In this document: one piece after another, positions 1-9,337 of the stretch | Position numbering within the stretch: position 1 is the stretch's first letter | Layout: every line of letters begins with the position of its first letter | Assembly (NCBI RefSeq): GCF_002937075.1 | Contig: NZ_NHSJ01000087.1 | Location: forward strand, 124,001-188,000 | Origin: Rhodoblastus sphagnicola | GTDB taxonomy: Bacteria > Pseudomonadota > Alphaproteobacteria > Rhizobiales > Beijerinckiaceae | DNA: 64,000 bases | Reading direction: 5' to 3' | Made by a program: the position numbers and the translations under genes | The notes under the pieces: model-generated | The model's input: only the letters and a program-made list of their open reading frames with translations | The model's database searches: none | Told to the model about the DNA's origin: nothing

Positions 1-244
1 CGGCGGCATGGAGGAAAAAGGCGGGCGTGCCGGTGGAGGCCAGCGTCGCCGCCACCTTGCGCCCGATATGGCCTGATTTGCCCATGCCCGAAACCACCAC
101 GCGCCCGCGCGCTCCGCGGATGACGTCGATGGCCTTTTCGAGCGCCTTGCCCAGTTCGGCGTCGAGCGCGGCGCGCAACTGCGCCATGCCCCTGGTTTCG
201 ATCTCAACGCTTTTTCGCGCGGCTTCAAGTGCGACCCGTGTCAT
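1..244 (-). CDS. kdsD: Arabinose-5-phosphate isomerase (KdsD/KpsF/GutQ family), N-terminal part
   Basis: The gene starts at 244 and runs off the left edge, so only about 81 residues are present. They show the start of a SIS (sugar isomerase) domain with the segment VVVSGMGKSGHIGRK followed by ASTGTPAFF, which is typical of KdsD/KpsF. The family interconverts ribulose-5-phosphate and arabinose-5-phosphate, the first step of KDO synthesis for lipopolysaccharide. AGAGGA lies a few bases before the ATG as a ribosome binding site. The CBS domains expected at the C-terminus are outside the window, so KdsD and GutQ-type paralogues cannot be told apart. Confidence 0.85.
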   Translation of the reverse strand, partial: MTRVALEAARKSVEIETRGMAQLRAALDAELGKALEKAIDVIRGARGRVVVSGMGKSGHIGRKVAATLASTGTPAFFLHAA

Positions 245-362
245 GCGATCCTCTTCTCGCGGGGATCCCTAAACCATCGGCTCGCCTTCGGCAAATTTTC
301 CATGACGTTTGGGGAAACATGACGCCTGTGGAATAACAACAGCTTGCCAGCGACGCAGGTGT

Positions 363-2702
363 TCAATCCGGGTCCGCCACATAGGCGTGAAACCGGATCA
401 CCCCGTTGTCGTCCACTTCGCGGTGCAGGCCCTGGATTTCCGCTTCAAAACCAGGGAACAGATTGGCGCCGCGCTCGAACGTCTTGAGATAGTCCAGCAT
501 CGGCCTGGCGCGCTCGTCGAGCACTTCGCCCGGCGCGATGGTGGCGATTCCCGGCGGATAGACCACGAACAGGGTGGTGGCGATCTTGCCGAACATTTCG
601 TCGAGCGGCAGATAGCGCACCTGGTTGCGGGTGAGTTTCTGCACCGCCTCCTGCTGGCGCATCACCATGGTCGGCAGATGATCGGGCCGGAACTGGCGGC
701 GTTGCAGGTCTGATGTGTTGGCCGCCTTGTAAAAGGCGTGCATCTGGCCGCACAGGTCGCGCAGCCGCATTTTGGCGTATTTCTTCGGGCGCTTGGCGAC
801 GAATTCCGGAATGACCTCGTCGAGCGGCGCATTCTCGTCGTGATAGGTCTTGAAGGCGACCAAAGCCGAGATCAGCGCGCCGGCCTTGCTCGATTCCACG
901 CCGGGGGTGAGCAGGAACAGCAGCGAGTTCAGGTCGTTCTTTTCCGCCACGATGCGGTTTTCGCGCAGATATTGCGCGACAATGGGCGCGGGCACGCCGT
1001 GGTCGAGATATTCGCCGGTCTTGCGGCTGAAGCCGGGCGTGATCAGTGTGAGCTTGCAAGGATCGGTCAGGGCGTAATTGTCGGACACATGCTGGAAACC
1101 GTGCCATTTGGCGCCGGGATCGAAGGTCCAGTAGGTGGAGTTTTCGGCGAGATCGTCGGTCGCCACGTCCTCCCAGGCCATCCAGCCGTCGGGCGTCTCG
1201 ACCTCGTCGGGCACGAAGGGGTCGAAGAACCAGGCGTTGGACCTGTCCTTGGCCTTTTCCGAGAATTCCTTGCCGAGCGCCCGGATTTTCTTGCGGATCT
1301 CGATGCCGAGCCGAATGGTGTCGTCCCACAGCACCACGCCGGACTTGCCCTTCATCATCTGCGCGCCGACGTCGAGCGAGGCGAACAAAGGATAAAACGG
1401 CGAGGTCGAGGCGTGGATGAGGAAGGTCTCGTTGAAGCGCTTGTGCTCGATGCGCCGGCTCTGGCCCTTGATGTGGCGATCCTTGAAATGGATTTGCGAG
1501 GCCTGCGAAAAACTCGCGAGCTGCTTGTGGGTCGATTGCGTTGCGATGATGCCCGGGGCGTTCGGACCAAGGTTTTGCAAGCCCATGGCGAAATGGCCGG
1601 CAAAGATCGGATGGAACTTCATGAAGCCGGCCCAGGCCTCGTCGAACAGGATATAGTCGCAGAGGTGGCCGATCTTGGCGAGGATCATTTCGGCATTGTA
1701 GATCGTGCCGTCATAGGAGCATTGCTCGATCACCGCCACGCGGAACGGGCGCTCGCGCTTCCAGGCGTCCATGTCGGTCACCAGCGGATTTTCGCGGATT
1801 TTGTCGCGGATCGCCTTCTCGTCCAAGGCCTCGTAGTCGATCGGGCCGATCAGGCCGAAAGCGTTGCGGTCGGTTTCGAGATAGACCGGTACGCCGCCGC
1901 CGAGCACGAGCGCGCCGTGATGCGCCGCCTTGTGGTTGTTGCGGTCAAACAGCACGAGATCGCCGGGCGCGACCAGAGCCGACAAAACGATCTTGTTGGA
2001 GGCCGAGGTGCCATTCAGCACGAAATAGGTGCGCTCGGCCCCGAAAATTTTCGCGGCTTCCTTTTGCGCGCGCAGCGCGGGGCCTTCGTGGGTGAGGAGG
2101 TCGCCGAGTTCCAGGACGGAATTGTCGAGGTCGTCGCGGAAAATGGCTTCGCCGAGATGTTCGACGAAAATGCGGCCGATCGGGCTGCGGCTGTAGAACA
2201 CGCCGCCATTATGGCCGGGACAGGTCCAGAGCTGGTTGCCCTCCTCGGCGTAATCCACCAACTCGCCGAAGAACGGGGTTTTCATGGTCTCGGCATATTG
2301 CTTGAGCCGCGACACCAGATTTTTGGCGATGAATTCCGGGGTTTCCTCGGCCAGGAACACATAGCCGTCGACATTGTCGAGCACATCGATGGGCAGGTCT
2401 TCAAAGCGCTTGCGCCGCACCAGCAGGATGATCGGCATTTCCAGGCCGCGCTTGCGCACATAGGAGATGAGGCCCGCCGTCTTGGAGTTCATCCCCTTCT
2501 TGCCCCAATCGACGATCATGCAGCCGATGGCGGCGTCGGTCTTGATCGCCAGCTCCGCATCCTCGACGCGGCGGGCGCGCGTGACCTCGAAACCGGATTT
2601 CTCCACCGCCAGCACGATATGGTCGAGACGCGTCCCCTCCAGTTCGTCGGGATCGAACGAGGGCGCGCAGAGCAGGAAATTGAACCGGCGGAAATAGTCC
2701 AT
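363..2702 (-). CDS. Orn/Lys/Arg family PLP-dependent decarboxylase
   Basis: A 779-residue fold-type I decarboxylase of the ornithine/lysine/arginine class, which converts a basic amino acid to a polyamine precursor in the cytoplasm using pyridoxal phosphate. The N-terminal 130 or so residues form the receiver-like wing domain (MIVDWGKKG region). The PLP domain begins near PGHNGGVFYS, and the cofactor lysine is the K of STHKQ at about residue 393. A C-terminal Orn/Lys/Arg domain follows. Length matches the large inducible and biosynthetic enzymes of enterobacteria. The start MDYFRR is chosen over an in-frame ATG ten codons upstream because the family begins there; no strong ribosome binding site decides it. 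Substrate cannot be read from sequence alone. It is divergent from gshB across a 384-bp gap. Confidence 0.9.
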   Translation of the reverse strand: MDYFRRFNFLLCAPSFDPDELEGTRLDHIVLAVEKSGFEVTRARRVEDAELAIKTDAAIGCMIVDWGKKGMNSKTAGLISYVRKRGLEMPIILLVRRKRFEDLPIDVLDNVDGYVFLAEETPEFIAKNLVSRLKQYAETMKTPFFGELVDYAEEGNQLWTCPGHNGGVFYSRSPIGRIFVEHLGEAIFRDDLDNSVLELGDLLTHEGPALRAQKEAAKIFGAERTYFVLNGTSASNKIVLSALVAPGDLVLFDRNNHKAAHHGALVLGGGVPVYLETDRNAFGLIGPIDYEALDEKAIRDKIRENPLVTDMDAWKRERPFRVAVIEQCSYDGTIYNAEMILAKIGHLCDYILFDEAWAGFMKFHPIFAGHFAMGLQNLGPNAPGIIATQSTHKQLASFSQASQIHFKDRHIKGQSRRIEHKRFNETFLIHASTSPFYPLFASLDVGAQMMKGKSGVVLWDDTIRLGIEIRKKIRALGKEFSEKAKDRSNAWFFDPFVPDEVETPDGWMAWEDVATDDLAENSTYWTFDPGAKWHGFQHVSDNYALTDPCKLTLITPGFSRKTGEYLDHGVPAPIVAQYLRENRIVAEKNDLNSLLFLLTPGVESSKAGALISALVAFKTYHDENAPLDEVIPEFVAKRPKKYAKMRLRDLCGQMHAFYKAANTSDLQRRQFRPDHLPTMVMRQQEAVQKLTRNQVRYLPLDEMFGKIATTLFVVYPPGIATIAPGEVLDERARPMLDYLKTFERGANLFPGFEAEIQGLHREVDDNGVIRFHAYVADPD

Positions 2703-3086
2703 GGGCGATCCCCGGAGGGTTAAGGGCGGCAAGATTTGGCCACGACGCGTGACCGTTTGATGAAGCCGTATAAAGCAAAAAGTGCGTAAATCTAAACGCG
2801 CCTGTTGAAAAGCGCGCCAACCCGGATCGGCCGGCGCGCGAAAAAGTCGCGGTCGAGCGCAATAGTTTGATTGACAATCAATATGGGATAGGGTTCGCGA
2901 TCCATGATGGCGTCGACCCCCGCGCCATCCGGCGCAACGAGATCATCGGCTCGAAAAAGGCTGGCGTCGTCGCCCTGTTGCGGGATCGCATGGTCAGCGG
3001 CGACCTCTCCGCGCCCGGCGCGGCGAGGGTGTATAGAGACGTGGACATCAGCGACAATCTGATTTCCTGAGGAAGAAGGCAGTGGA
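2703..3086. other. Divergent intergenic region between the decarboxylase and gshB
   Basis: This 384-bp gap holds the promoters of two divergent genes. The only clear signal is a 15-bp palindrome at 2867-2881 (listed separately). A 67-codon TTG-started frame (2867-3070) crosses most of it but has no ribosome binding site or recognisable protein, so it is not called. I see no terminator or RNA gene. Confidence 0.4.
2867..2881. promoter_or_regulatory. 15-bp perfect palindrome, possible operator
   Basis: TTGATTGACAATCAA is a perfect inverted repeat around a single central A, in an AT-rich patch between two divergent genes. It resembles a FixK/FNR box, but the half-sites TTGAT and ATCAA are separated by five bases rather than four, so a standard FixK site is not claimed. 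It lies 165 bp from the decarboxylase start and about 206 bp from the gshB start. Confidence 0.35.
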
Positions 3087-4070
3087 ATGAGCCAGATCAC
3101 CCGTATCGCCGTGCAAATGGATCCGATCGAGCGCATCAACATCGCCGGAGATTCCACTTTCGCCCTGCTGCTGGAGGGACGCGCGAGAGGATTTGAAATT
3201 CTCTATTATACGCCCGACAAGCTTTCCTTGCGCGGGCGCGACGTGGTGGCGACGGCGCAAACCCTGTCGGTGCGCGACATCGCCGGGGACCATTTCACCC
3301 TGGGAACCCCGCGCGAAATCTTCCTGCGCGACATGGATGTCGTGCTGCTGCGCCAGGATCCGCCGTTCGACCTGTCCTATATCACCTCGACCCATCTGTT
3401 GGAAAAGATCGGCGGCGAGACTTTGGTGGTCAACGATCCCGCCAGCGTGCGCAACGCGCCGGAAAAACTGTTCGTGATGGACTTTCCGCAGTTGATGCCG
3501 CCAACCCTGATCACCCGCGACAAGGCGGCGATCGACGCCTTCCGCGCCGAACATGATGAAGTCGTGATGAAGCCGCTGCACGGCCACGGCGGCGCCGCCG
3601 TGTTCAAGCTTCAGCATCAGGACGCCAATTACGGCTCGCTTTACGACCTGTTCGCCACTTCGTTCCGCGAGCAATGGGTGGTGCAGAAATTCCTGCCCGA
3701 GGTGAAGAAGGGCGACAAACGCATCATTCTGGTCGATGGCCAGCCGCGCGGCGCGGTCAATCGCGTGCCGGCCGAAAACGACATCCGCTCCAACATGGTG
3801 CGCGGCGGCGCCGCCGAAGCGGCCGGCCTCACCGAGCGCGAAAAGGAAATCTGCGCCACCATCGGCCCGGAACTGAAACGGCGCGGTCTGGTTTTCGTCG
3901 GAATCGACGTGATCGACGGCTGGCTCACCGAGATCAACGTGACCTCGCCGACGGGCGTCAGGGCGATCAAGCGCACCGGCGGCCCCGATCTCGCCGTCGC
4001 CATCTGGGACGCGATCGAAGCCAAAAAGTCCGAAAGCCAGAAATCCGAAAGCCCGAAGGCGGAAGCGTGA
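3087..4070 (+). CDS. gshB: Glutathione synthetase
   Basis: This 327-residue ATP-grasp enzyme joins gamma-glutamylcysteine and glycine to make glutathione in the cytoplasm. The N-terminus ([19 protein letters not shown]) and the segment [14 protein letters not shown] are characteristic of GshB. The central nucleotide-binding part ([16 protein letters not shown]) and the metal-binding end ([15 protein letters not shown]) are intact. A clear ribosome binding site (GAGGAAGAAGG) precedes the ATG. The C-terminus has a short Lys/Ser/Glu-rich tail ([15 protein letters not shown]). Its stop overlaps the glnD start by one base (TGATG), so the two are probably translated together, an arrangement I know from rhizobia. 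Confidence 0.97.
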   Translation: MSQITRIAVQMDPIERINIAGDSTFALLLEGRARGFEILYYTPDKLSLRGRDVVATAQTLSVRDIAGDHFTLGTPREIFLRDMDVVLLRQDPPFDLSYITSTHLLEKIGGETLVVNDPASVRNAPEKLFVMDFPQLMPPTLITRDKAAIDAFRAEHDEVVMKPLHGHGGAAVFKLQHQDANYGSLYDLFATSFREQWVVQKFLPEVKKGDKRIILVDGQPRGAVNRVPAENDIRSNMVRGGAAEAAGLTEREKEICATIGPELKRRGLVFVGIDVIDGWLTEINVTSPTGVRAIKRTGGPDLAVAIWDAIEAKKSESQKSESPKAEA

Positions 4071-6877
4071 TGACCGTTCTGACCGCGCCGGCGTCCCAGG
4101 CCAAATGGAACGGGCCGCGCCTCGAATTGCCGATGAAGACGCTGATCGATCGCGCGCGGATCGACGCGCGGATCGCCGAATGCGCAGAAACGCTCGGAAC
4201 CAATGCGCGGGAGTTCCGCAAGGCGGCGGTCGAAGTGCTCGCCGAGGCCCTCGCCAAGGGCGCGGAAACGGCGCGGGCGGAGCTTGAATCCGGCGGCGGC
4301 GGCCTCGCCTGCGGCGCGCATCTCGCCTATGTCGAAGACGAGATTCTTCGCGCCATCCACACCTGCGTGACCAAATTCATCGTTCCAGACGCGGAATCGA
4401 CGCCCCTGTGCGTGATCGCGGTGGGCGGCTACGGACGCGGCGCGCTGGCGCCCGGTTCGGACATCGACCTCTTGTTCCTGCTCAACGGCAAGGGCCGCGC
4501 CAGCGCCGAATCGATCGTCGAGGCCATCCTGTATTTCCTCTGGGATCTCAAGCAGAAGGTCGGCCACGCCACCCGCACCGTCGAGGAATGCCTGCGCCAG
4601 GCCAAGGGCGACATGACGATCCGCACCACGCTGATCGAGACCCGCTACATTCTTGGCGACCAAACCCTGCTCGACACGCTGTTGACGCGGTTCGACCAGG
4701 AGATCGTGCGCACCACCGCGCCGGAATTCGTCGCGGCCAAGCTGGCCGAGCGCGACGAGCGGGTGCGCCGCGCGGGATCGTCGCGCTATCTGGTCGAGCC
4801 CAACGTTAAGGAGGGCAAGGGCGGCTTGCGCGATCTCAACACCCTGTTCTGGATCGCAAAATACGCCTATCGGGTCCACGATGTCGAAGCGCTGGTCGCC
4901 GCCGGCCTGTTCAGCGAGCAGGAGCAGCGGCTGTTCCGCCGCTGCGAGAATTTCCTGTGGTCGGTGCGTTGCCACATGCATTTCTACACCGGGCGCGCCG
5001 AGGAGCGGCTGAGCTTCGACATCCAGCGCGTGCTCGCGGAAAGACTCGGTTTCAAGCCGGGCGCCGGCCTTTCCATGGTCGAGCGCTTCATGAAGCGCTA
5101 TTTCGTCACCGCGAAAAACGTCGGCGACCTCACCAACATCGTTTGCGCCGCGCTGGAAGAGCGCCAGGCCAAGCCCCGCGCCGTGTTCGACCGTATTTTC
5201 GGGACGCTGCGCCGCCGCGCAAAGCCGCGCGACCTCGGCCCCTTCGCCATCGAGACCGACCGCGTCACCGTGCCCTCCAACGACGTGTTCGCCAAGGATC
5301 CGGTCAATCTGATCAAACTGTTCTGGGTGGCCGCGCATAATGAAATGCCGATCCACCCGGACGCGCTGCGGCTGGTGACGCAGAGCCTGCCGCGCATTGA
5401 CGCCAAGCTGCGCGCCAATCCGGAAGCCAACCGGCTGTTCCTCGAAATTCTCACCAACCCGCAATCGAGCGAGCGGGCCTTGCGCTTGATGAACGAGGCG
5501 GGCGTGCTCGGCCGCTTCATCACCGAATTCGGCCGCATTGTCGCGCTGATGCAGTTCAACATGTACCACCATTACACGGTGGACGAACACCTTTTGCGCG
5601 CGGTGCGCGAACTGGCCTCGATCGAACTGGGGCACTTGAAGGCCGAGCTGCCGCTCACCAGCGAGATCATGCCGACCATCACCCATCGCCGCGCGCTTTA
5701 TCTGGCGGTGCTGCTGCACGACATCGCCAAGGGCCGCCCCGAGGACCATTCCCATGCCGGCGCGGCGCTGGCGCGAAAAATCGGGCCGCGCCTCGGCCTC
5801 ACCGACGCCGAAACCGAAAGCGCCGCCTGGCTGGTCGAGCAGCATCTCACCATGTCCAATATCGCGCAAAGCCGCGATCTCGCCGACCCCCGCACCATCG
5901 AGGGTTTTGCGCGCACGGTGCAGAGCATCGAGCGGCTGAAAATGCTCAGCGTGCTCACGGTCAGCGACATTCGCGCCGTCGGGCCGGGCGTCTGGAACGG
6001 CTGGAAGGGCGAGCTTTTGCGCACGCTGTACTGGGAGACCGAACTGGTGCTGGCCGGCGGCCATTCCTCCGTGGACCGCAAGAGCCGGGTGGAGCGGTCG
6101 CAGCGGGAACTGCGCGAAAAATTGCCGGCCTGGTCCGACCCGGAATTCGCCGATTATGTCGCGCGGCATTATCCGGCCTATTGGCTCAAGGTCGATCTGC
6201 CGCACAAGATCCAGCACGCGCAATTGCTTTACGCCTCGGCGGTGGAGCTGAATTCGCTGGCGACCGAATATTCGACCGACGTTTTTCGCGGCGTCACCGA
6301 ACTGACCGTGGTGGCGCCCGACCATCCCCGCCTGCTCTCGATCATCGCGGGCGCCTGCGCCGTCGGCGGCGCCAATATCGTGGACGCCCAGGTCTTCACC
6401 ACCGCCGACGGACTGGCGCTGGACACGATCAGCATCAGCCGCGCCTTCGACCAGGATTCCGACGAATTGCGGCGCGCGGCGCGGGTGGCGAAGTCGATCG
6501 AACAGGCCCTGCGCGGCGAGATCCGCGTCACCGAACTGCTCGCGGCCAAGGCCGAGAGCACGCCGGATCGCGCCGAAACCTTCTCGGTGCCGCCCGATGT
6601 CGTCATCGACAACAGTCTGTCGCACAAATACAGCGTGGTCGAGGTGTCCGGCCTCGATCGGCCGGGCTTGCTGCACGATTTGACATTCACCCTGTCGAAG
6701 CTGAATCTTAACATTGCCTCCGCCCATATCGTCACCTTCGGCGAAAAGGCGGTGGACGCCTTCTATGTCACGGACCTGACGGGGGCGAAGGTTATCAATC
6801 CCGCCAGGCACGCAGCTTTGCGGCGACATCTGCTCGATGTGTTCGCCGGCAAGCCGCGCGCCGTGGAATCAGCGTGA
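4070..6877 (+). CDS. glnD: Bifunctional PII uridylyltransferase/uridylyl-removing enzyme
   Basis: A 935-residue nitrogen sensor that adds or removes UMP on PII proteins according to glutamine. Domains in order: a nucleotidyltransferase domain with GGYGRGALAPGSDIDLL at about residues 118-135, the GlnE/GlnD linker, an HD phosphohydrolase domain (HHYTVDEHLL near 500, HDIAKG near 550), and two ACT domains starting at about residues 744 and 855 (LTVVAPDHPRLLS; VVEVSGLDRPGLLHD). All key motifs are present. The ATG overlaps the gshB stop. Length matches the family. Confidence 0.97.
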   Translation: MTVLTAPASQAKWNGPRLELPMKTLIDRARIDARIAECAETLGTNAREFRKAAVEVLAEALAKGAETARAELESGGGGLACGAHLAYVEDEILRAIHTCVTKFIVPDAESTPLCVIAVGGYGRGALAPGSDIDLLFLLNGKGRASAESIVEAILYFLWDLKQKVGHATRTVEECLRQAKGDMTIRTTLIETRYILGDQTLLDTLLTRFDQEIVRTTAPEFVAAKLAERDERVRRAGSSRYLVEPNVKEGKGGLRDLNTLFWIAKYAYRVHDVEALVAAGLFSEQEQRLFRRCENFLWSVRCHMHFYTGRAEERLSFDIQRVLAERLGFKPGAGLSMVERFMKRYFVTAKNVGDLTNIVCAALEERQAKPRAVFDRIFGTLRRRAKPRDLGPFAIETDRVTVPSNDVFAKDPVNLIKLFWVAAHNEMPIHPDALRLVTQSLPRIDAKLRANPEANRLFLEILTNPQSSERALRLMNEAGVLGRFITEFGRIVALMQFNMYHHYTVDEHLLRAVRELASIELGHLKAELPLTSEIMPTITHRRALYLAVLLHDIAKGRPEDHSHAGAALARKIGPRLGLTDAETESAAWLVEQHLTMSNIAQSRDLADPRTIEGFARTVQSIERLKMLSVLTVSDIRAVGPGVWNGWKGELLRTLYWETELVLAGGHSSVDRKSRVERSQRELREKLPAWSDPEFADYVARHYPAYWLKVDLPHKIQHAQLLYASAVELNSLATEYSTDVFRGVTELTVVAPDHPRLLSIIAGACAVGGANIVDAQVFTTADGLALDTISISRAFDQDSDELRRAARVAKSIEQALRGEIRVTELLAAKAESTPDRAETFSVPPDVVIDNSLSHKYSVVEVSGLDRPGLLHDLTFTLSKLNLNIASAHIVTFGEKAVDAFYVTDLTGAKVINPARHAALRRHLLDVFAGKPRAVESA

Positions 6878-6919
6878 TTCGGTTTCCGGACGATTTGATG
6901 CGAATTTTTGGAGTTGGAA

Positions 6920-7363
6920 ATGATCGGTTGGTTGGGTGATTCGTATTTGTGGGTGAAGACGGCCCATGTGGCGTTCGTGTTCTTCTGGATCGCCGGGCTG
7001 TTCGCCCTGCCGCGCTATCTCATCTACATGCACTCGACCCAGCCGGGGTCGAAGGAAGAAGCGCAGTGGACCGAGCGGTGCAACCGCCTGCGCTACATCA
7101 TCCTGACGCCGGCGCTGATCGCCTCGTGGGTTTTCGGCCTGTCGCTCGCCTTCAACATCGGGTTCGAGGGCAATTACTGGCTGCACGCCAAGCTGCTGAT
7201 CGTGGTCCTGCTCACGGCCTATCACCTGTGGATGGTCAGCCTCGGCAAGAAGATGAGCCTCGGCAAGCGGCCTGTCGCGGAGAAAACCCTGCGCATCGCC
7301 AATGAGGCGCCGGCGATCGCGACGATCCTGGTGGTGATTTTCGTGATCGTGCGGCCGTTCTGA
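6920..7363 (+). CDS. hemJ: Protoporphyrinogen oxidase HemJ (UPF0093/CopD-like membrane protein)
   Basis: This 147-residue membrane protein has about four hydrophobic helices. It begins with the conserved WVKTAHVAFVFFWIAGLFALPR, of which the early His and Arg are typical of HemJ, and later has HAKLLIVVLLTAYH. HemJ oxidises protoporphyrinogen IX in many alphaproteobacteria that lack HemG or HemY. The start at ATG 6920 is chosen because GGAG lies six bases upstream; a TTG four codons earlier is the alternative. It follows glnD by 42 bp on the same strand. Confidence 0.85.
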   Translation: MIGWLGDSYLWVKTAHVAFVFFWIAGLFALPRYLIYMHSTQPGSKEEAQWTERCNRLRYIILTPALIASWVFGLSLAFNIGFEGNYWLHAKLLIVVLLTAYHLWMVSLGKKMSLGKRPVAEKTLRIANEAPAIATILVVIFVIVRPF

Positions 7364-7489
7364 CCGCGCGGCGACCATGGGCAAACGGGTGGACCACCCG
7401 CGTGCTTCGAAACGGGCCGTTTTCGCCGCGCCGGTGAGGGCGACGTCGATCGCCCTCCGGCGCGCAATTGCTTCGGCGCGTGCGCTTGG

Positions 7490-7518
7490 CTTGATTTTTG
7501 GGGCGAACAGCCCCAAAT
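7490..7518 (+). promoter_or_regulatory. Possible heat-shock (sigma-32-like) promoter of grpE
   Basis: CTTGAT (7490-7495) and CCCCAAAT (7511-7518) are 15 bp apart and resemble the -35 and -10 elements of enterobacterial sigma-32 promoters. The predicted start would leave a leader of about 25 bases before the grpE ATG. The pair overlaps a small hairpin (stem TTGGGGC/GCCCCAA), so the match may be partly accidental. Confidence 0.35.
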
Positions 7519-7549
7519 GCAGGCCACAATTCCTTCAACGAGAGACTCC

Positions 7550-8122
7550 ATGAGCGACGAACAGACCCCGCAGAACGAGGCAGAATCGCTGAAAGCCGAA
7601 ACCCCGGCCGCCGACGCCCCGCAGTCCGACGCAGAGCGCGACGCCGCCGCCGTCCAGGCCCTGATCGCCGAAAACGCCAGCCTGAAGGACAAGGTGCTGC
7701 GCACCCTTGCGGAAATGGAAAATCTCCGCCGCCGCACCGAGAAGGAAGTCACCGACGCGAAAATCTATGGCGTCGCCTCCTTCGCCCGGGACATGCTGAC
7801 CTTCGCCGACAATTTGCACCGTTCGCTGGACAATGTGCCGGCGGAAGCGCGCGAAAGCGACCCGGCCCTGAAAACCTTCATCGAAGGCATCGAACTCACC
7901 GAGCGCGATTTCATCTCGCGCCTGCAACGCCACGGCGTGCGCAAACTCGATCCCAAGGGCCAGAAATTCGACCCGAACTTCCACGAAGCCCTGTTCGAAA
8001 TCCCGGACGAAAGCATTCCCACCGGCACGGTGGCGCAGGTGGTGGAAGACGGCTTCGCCATCGGCGAGCGCGTGTTGCGCCCGGCCAAGGTCGGCGTCGC
8101 CCGAGGCGGCCCCAAAGCCTGA
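7550..8122 (+). CDS. grpE: Nucleotide exchange factor GrpE
   Basis: A 190-residue co-chaperone that releases ADP from DnaK. The N-terminal 50 residues are acidic and low-complexity, followed by a long coiled coil (residues ~50-85, [20 protein letters not shown], then [15 protein letters not shown]). A C-terminal beta domain with [15 protein letters not shown] completes it, as expected for GrpE. ATG 7550 is chosen; another in-frame ATG lies 11 codons upstream. Its partners dnaK and dnaJ are 5-8 kb downstream on the other strand. Confidence 0.95.
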   Translation: MSDEQTPQNEAESLKAETPAADAPQSDAERDAAAVQALIAENASLKDKVLRTLAEMENLRRRTEKEVTDAKIYGVASFARDMLTFADNLHRSLDNVPAEARESDPALKTFIEGIELTERDFISRLQRHGVRKLDPKGQKFDPNFHEALFEIPDESIPTGTVAQVVEDGFAIGERVLRPAKVGVARGGPKA

Positions 8123-8200
8123 CGCCTTCGAGATGTTGACCCTTGGCCCCGCGGCCTGCGCCTCTATAAATCGGCGCTGGACCAGGCCGCGCAGGAGGCT

Positions 8201-8740
8201 TTGCGCGACGAAATCCGCGAGATTTTGCGCATTGCCCCCCTGTTCCAGCCGGTCATGCCGCGCACGCGCAAAAACTTTTCGGTCCGCATGAGCAATTGTG
8301 GCCCGCTCGGCTGGGTGTCGGACGTGTCCGGCTATCGCTATCAGCCTGATCATCCCGACACCGGCCAGCCGTGGCCGCCCATGCCCGAACGTCTGCTGGC
8401 GCTGTGGCGCGATCTCACCGGCTATCCCAGGGATCCTGACGCCTGCCTGATCAATTATTACGATTGCAACGCCCGGATGGGCGCGCACCAGGACGTGGAC
8501 GAACAGGATTTTGACGCCCCGATCGTCTCGATCTCCTTGGGCGACGCCTGCCGCTTCCGTATCGGCGGCGTTGCCCGCGGCGGATCGACGCAGGCTCTGG
8601 CGCTGGACTCCGGCGATGTGCTGGTTTTTGGCGGCCCCGCGCGAAAAATGTTTCATGGCGTCGACAAGATCCTGCCGGGAACTTCGACTTTGCTCGACCC
8701 GCCCGGACGGATTAACCTGACGCTGAGACGCGCGCGGTGA
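8201..8740 (+). CDS. alkB: AlkB-type 2-oxoglutarate/Fe(II) DNA-alkylation dioxygenase, 5' end uncertain
   Basis: AlkB removes methyl groups from 1-methyladenine and 3-methylcytosine by oxidation. Visible family features are MSNCGPLGWVSD, DACLINYY, the iron ligands HQD and the later His (MFHGVD), and the 2-oxoglutarate arginine in INLTLRRAR. The listed start is TTG 8201, giving 179 residues, which lacks the N-terminal part. The same frame stays open upstream to the grpE stop and encodes PRGLRLYKSALDQAAQEA, which looks like genuine AlkB N-terminus but has no ATG or GTG. The nearest ATG (8133) is one base out of frame, suggesting a 1-bp deletion near 8140-8147, or a CTG start at 8156. Confidence 0.85.
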   Translation: MRDEIREILRIAPLFQPVMPRTRKNFSVRMSNCGPLGWVSDVSGYRYQPDHPDTGQPWPPMPERLLALWRDLTGYPRDPDACLINYYDCNARMGAHQDVDEQDFDAPIVSISLGDACRFRIGGVARGGSTQALALDSGDVLVFGGPARKMFHGVDKILPGTSTLLDPPGRINLTLRRAR

Positions 8741-8778
8741 TATCTGTCTTCGCGCAAATCAACCCGCGCGGTGCGACC

Positions 8779-9318
8779 ATGTTCTTATCCGATGAAGCCA
8801 TCACCCTCGTCTTGTTCTTCGTTGCCATCACGTTCATTGGGATCGCCTTCCGCAACGCCCGAATCCTCAAGGAGAACAAGCGCGCCGCCAAGGCCGCCCG
8901 CGAGCGTGAGAACGCTATCCGTCTCGAATTGCCCGTCATCGAGGCCGCCAACCCCGAAACGGTCGGCTGGGTGGCGCGGCGGGAGATCATGCCCGTTGTC
9001 GCCGCCGAGCCGCGCTCGGCTTCCGTGGACGGCCACGCCTTCCTCAAGACCAAGGCGCTGGTGGAGCAGCTCAGGGCGCTGAAACACCCGGGCGCGCGCC
9101 AATCGCACACGCTCCCTCCCTTCCCGGCGGTGATCGAAACCGCCGCGGGAAAGATCGAGGTCCGGCTCGGACGCGACTCCGCCAACCGCCGGGAATACTG
9201 GGTGTTCTACCCCCGCTTCACCGCGACGAGCGTCAACGCCATCGGCCTTATCGTCACCGATCTGCTCGACGCGATCGAACCGGCGGCGGCTCAGGCGGAC
9301 GAACCCGCGCGCGCATAA
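8779..9318 (+). CDS. Hypothetical protein with one N-terminal membrane segment
   Basis: A protein of about 179 residues with a single N-terminal transmembrane helix (ITLVLFFVAITFIGIAF), then a charged, probably helical stretch (LKENKRAAKAARERENA) and a C-terminal globular part ending in WVFYPRF and a hydrophobic helix. I do not recognise the family. An in-frame GTG at 8737 overlaps the alkB stop (GTGA) and would add 14 residues; neither start has a strong ribosome binding site. Position right after alkB suggests co-transcription but says little about its job. Confidence 0.6.
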   Translation: MFLSDEAITLVLFFVAITFIGIAFRNARILKENKRAAKAARERENAIRLELPVIEAANPETVGWVARREIMPVVAAEPRSASVDGHAFLKTKALVEQLRALKHPGARQSHTLPPFPAVIETAAGKIEVRLGRDSANRREYWVFYPRFTATSVNAIGLIVTDLLDAIEPAAAQADEPARA

Positions 9319-9337
9319 CCGCGCGCGGGGCCATAGA

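Noticed and set aside
738-2723. Long plus-strand frame (661 codons) opposite the decarboxylase
   Set aside because: It is an antisense shadow of a clear PLP decarboxylase, rich in Arg, Gly, Ala and without family features.
2867-2881. FixK box upstream of gshB
   Set aside because: The half-sites are five bases apart instead of four, so the FixK assignment was not made; only the palindrome is reported.
2867-3070. Possible 67-residue gene before gshB
   Set aside because: TTG start without a ribosome binding site, no recognisable protein, and it spans the likely promoter region.
3641-6829. Long minus-strand frame (1062 codons) opposite glnD
   Set aside because: The plus strand carries full-length GlnD with all domains; the antisense frame is a GC-codon artefact.
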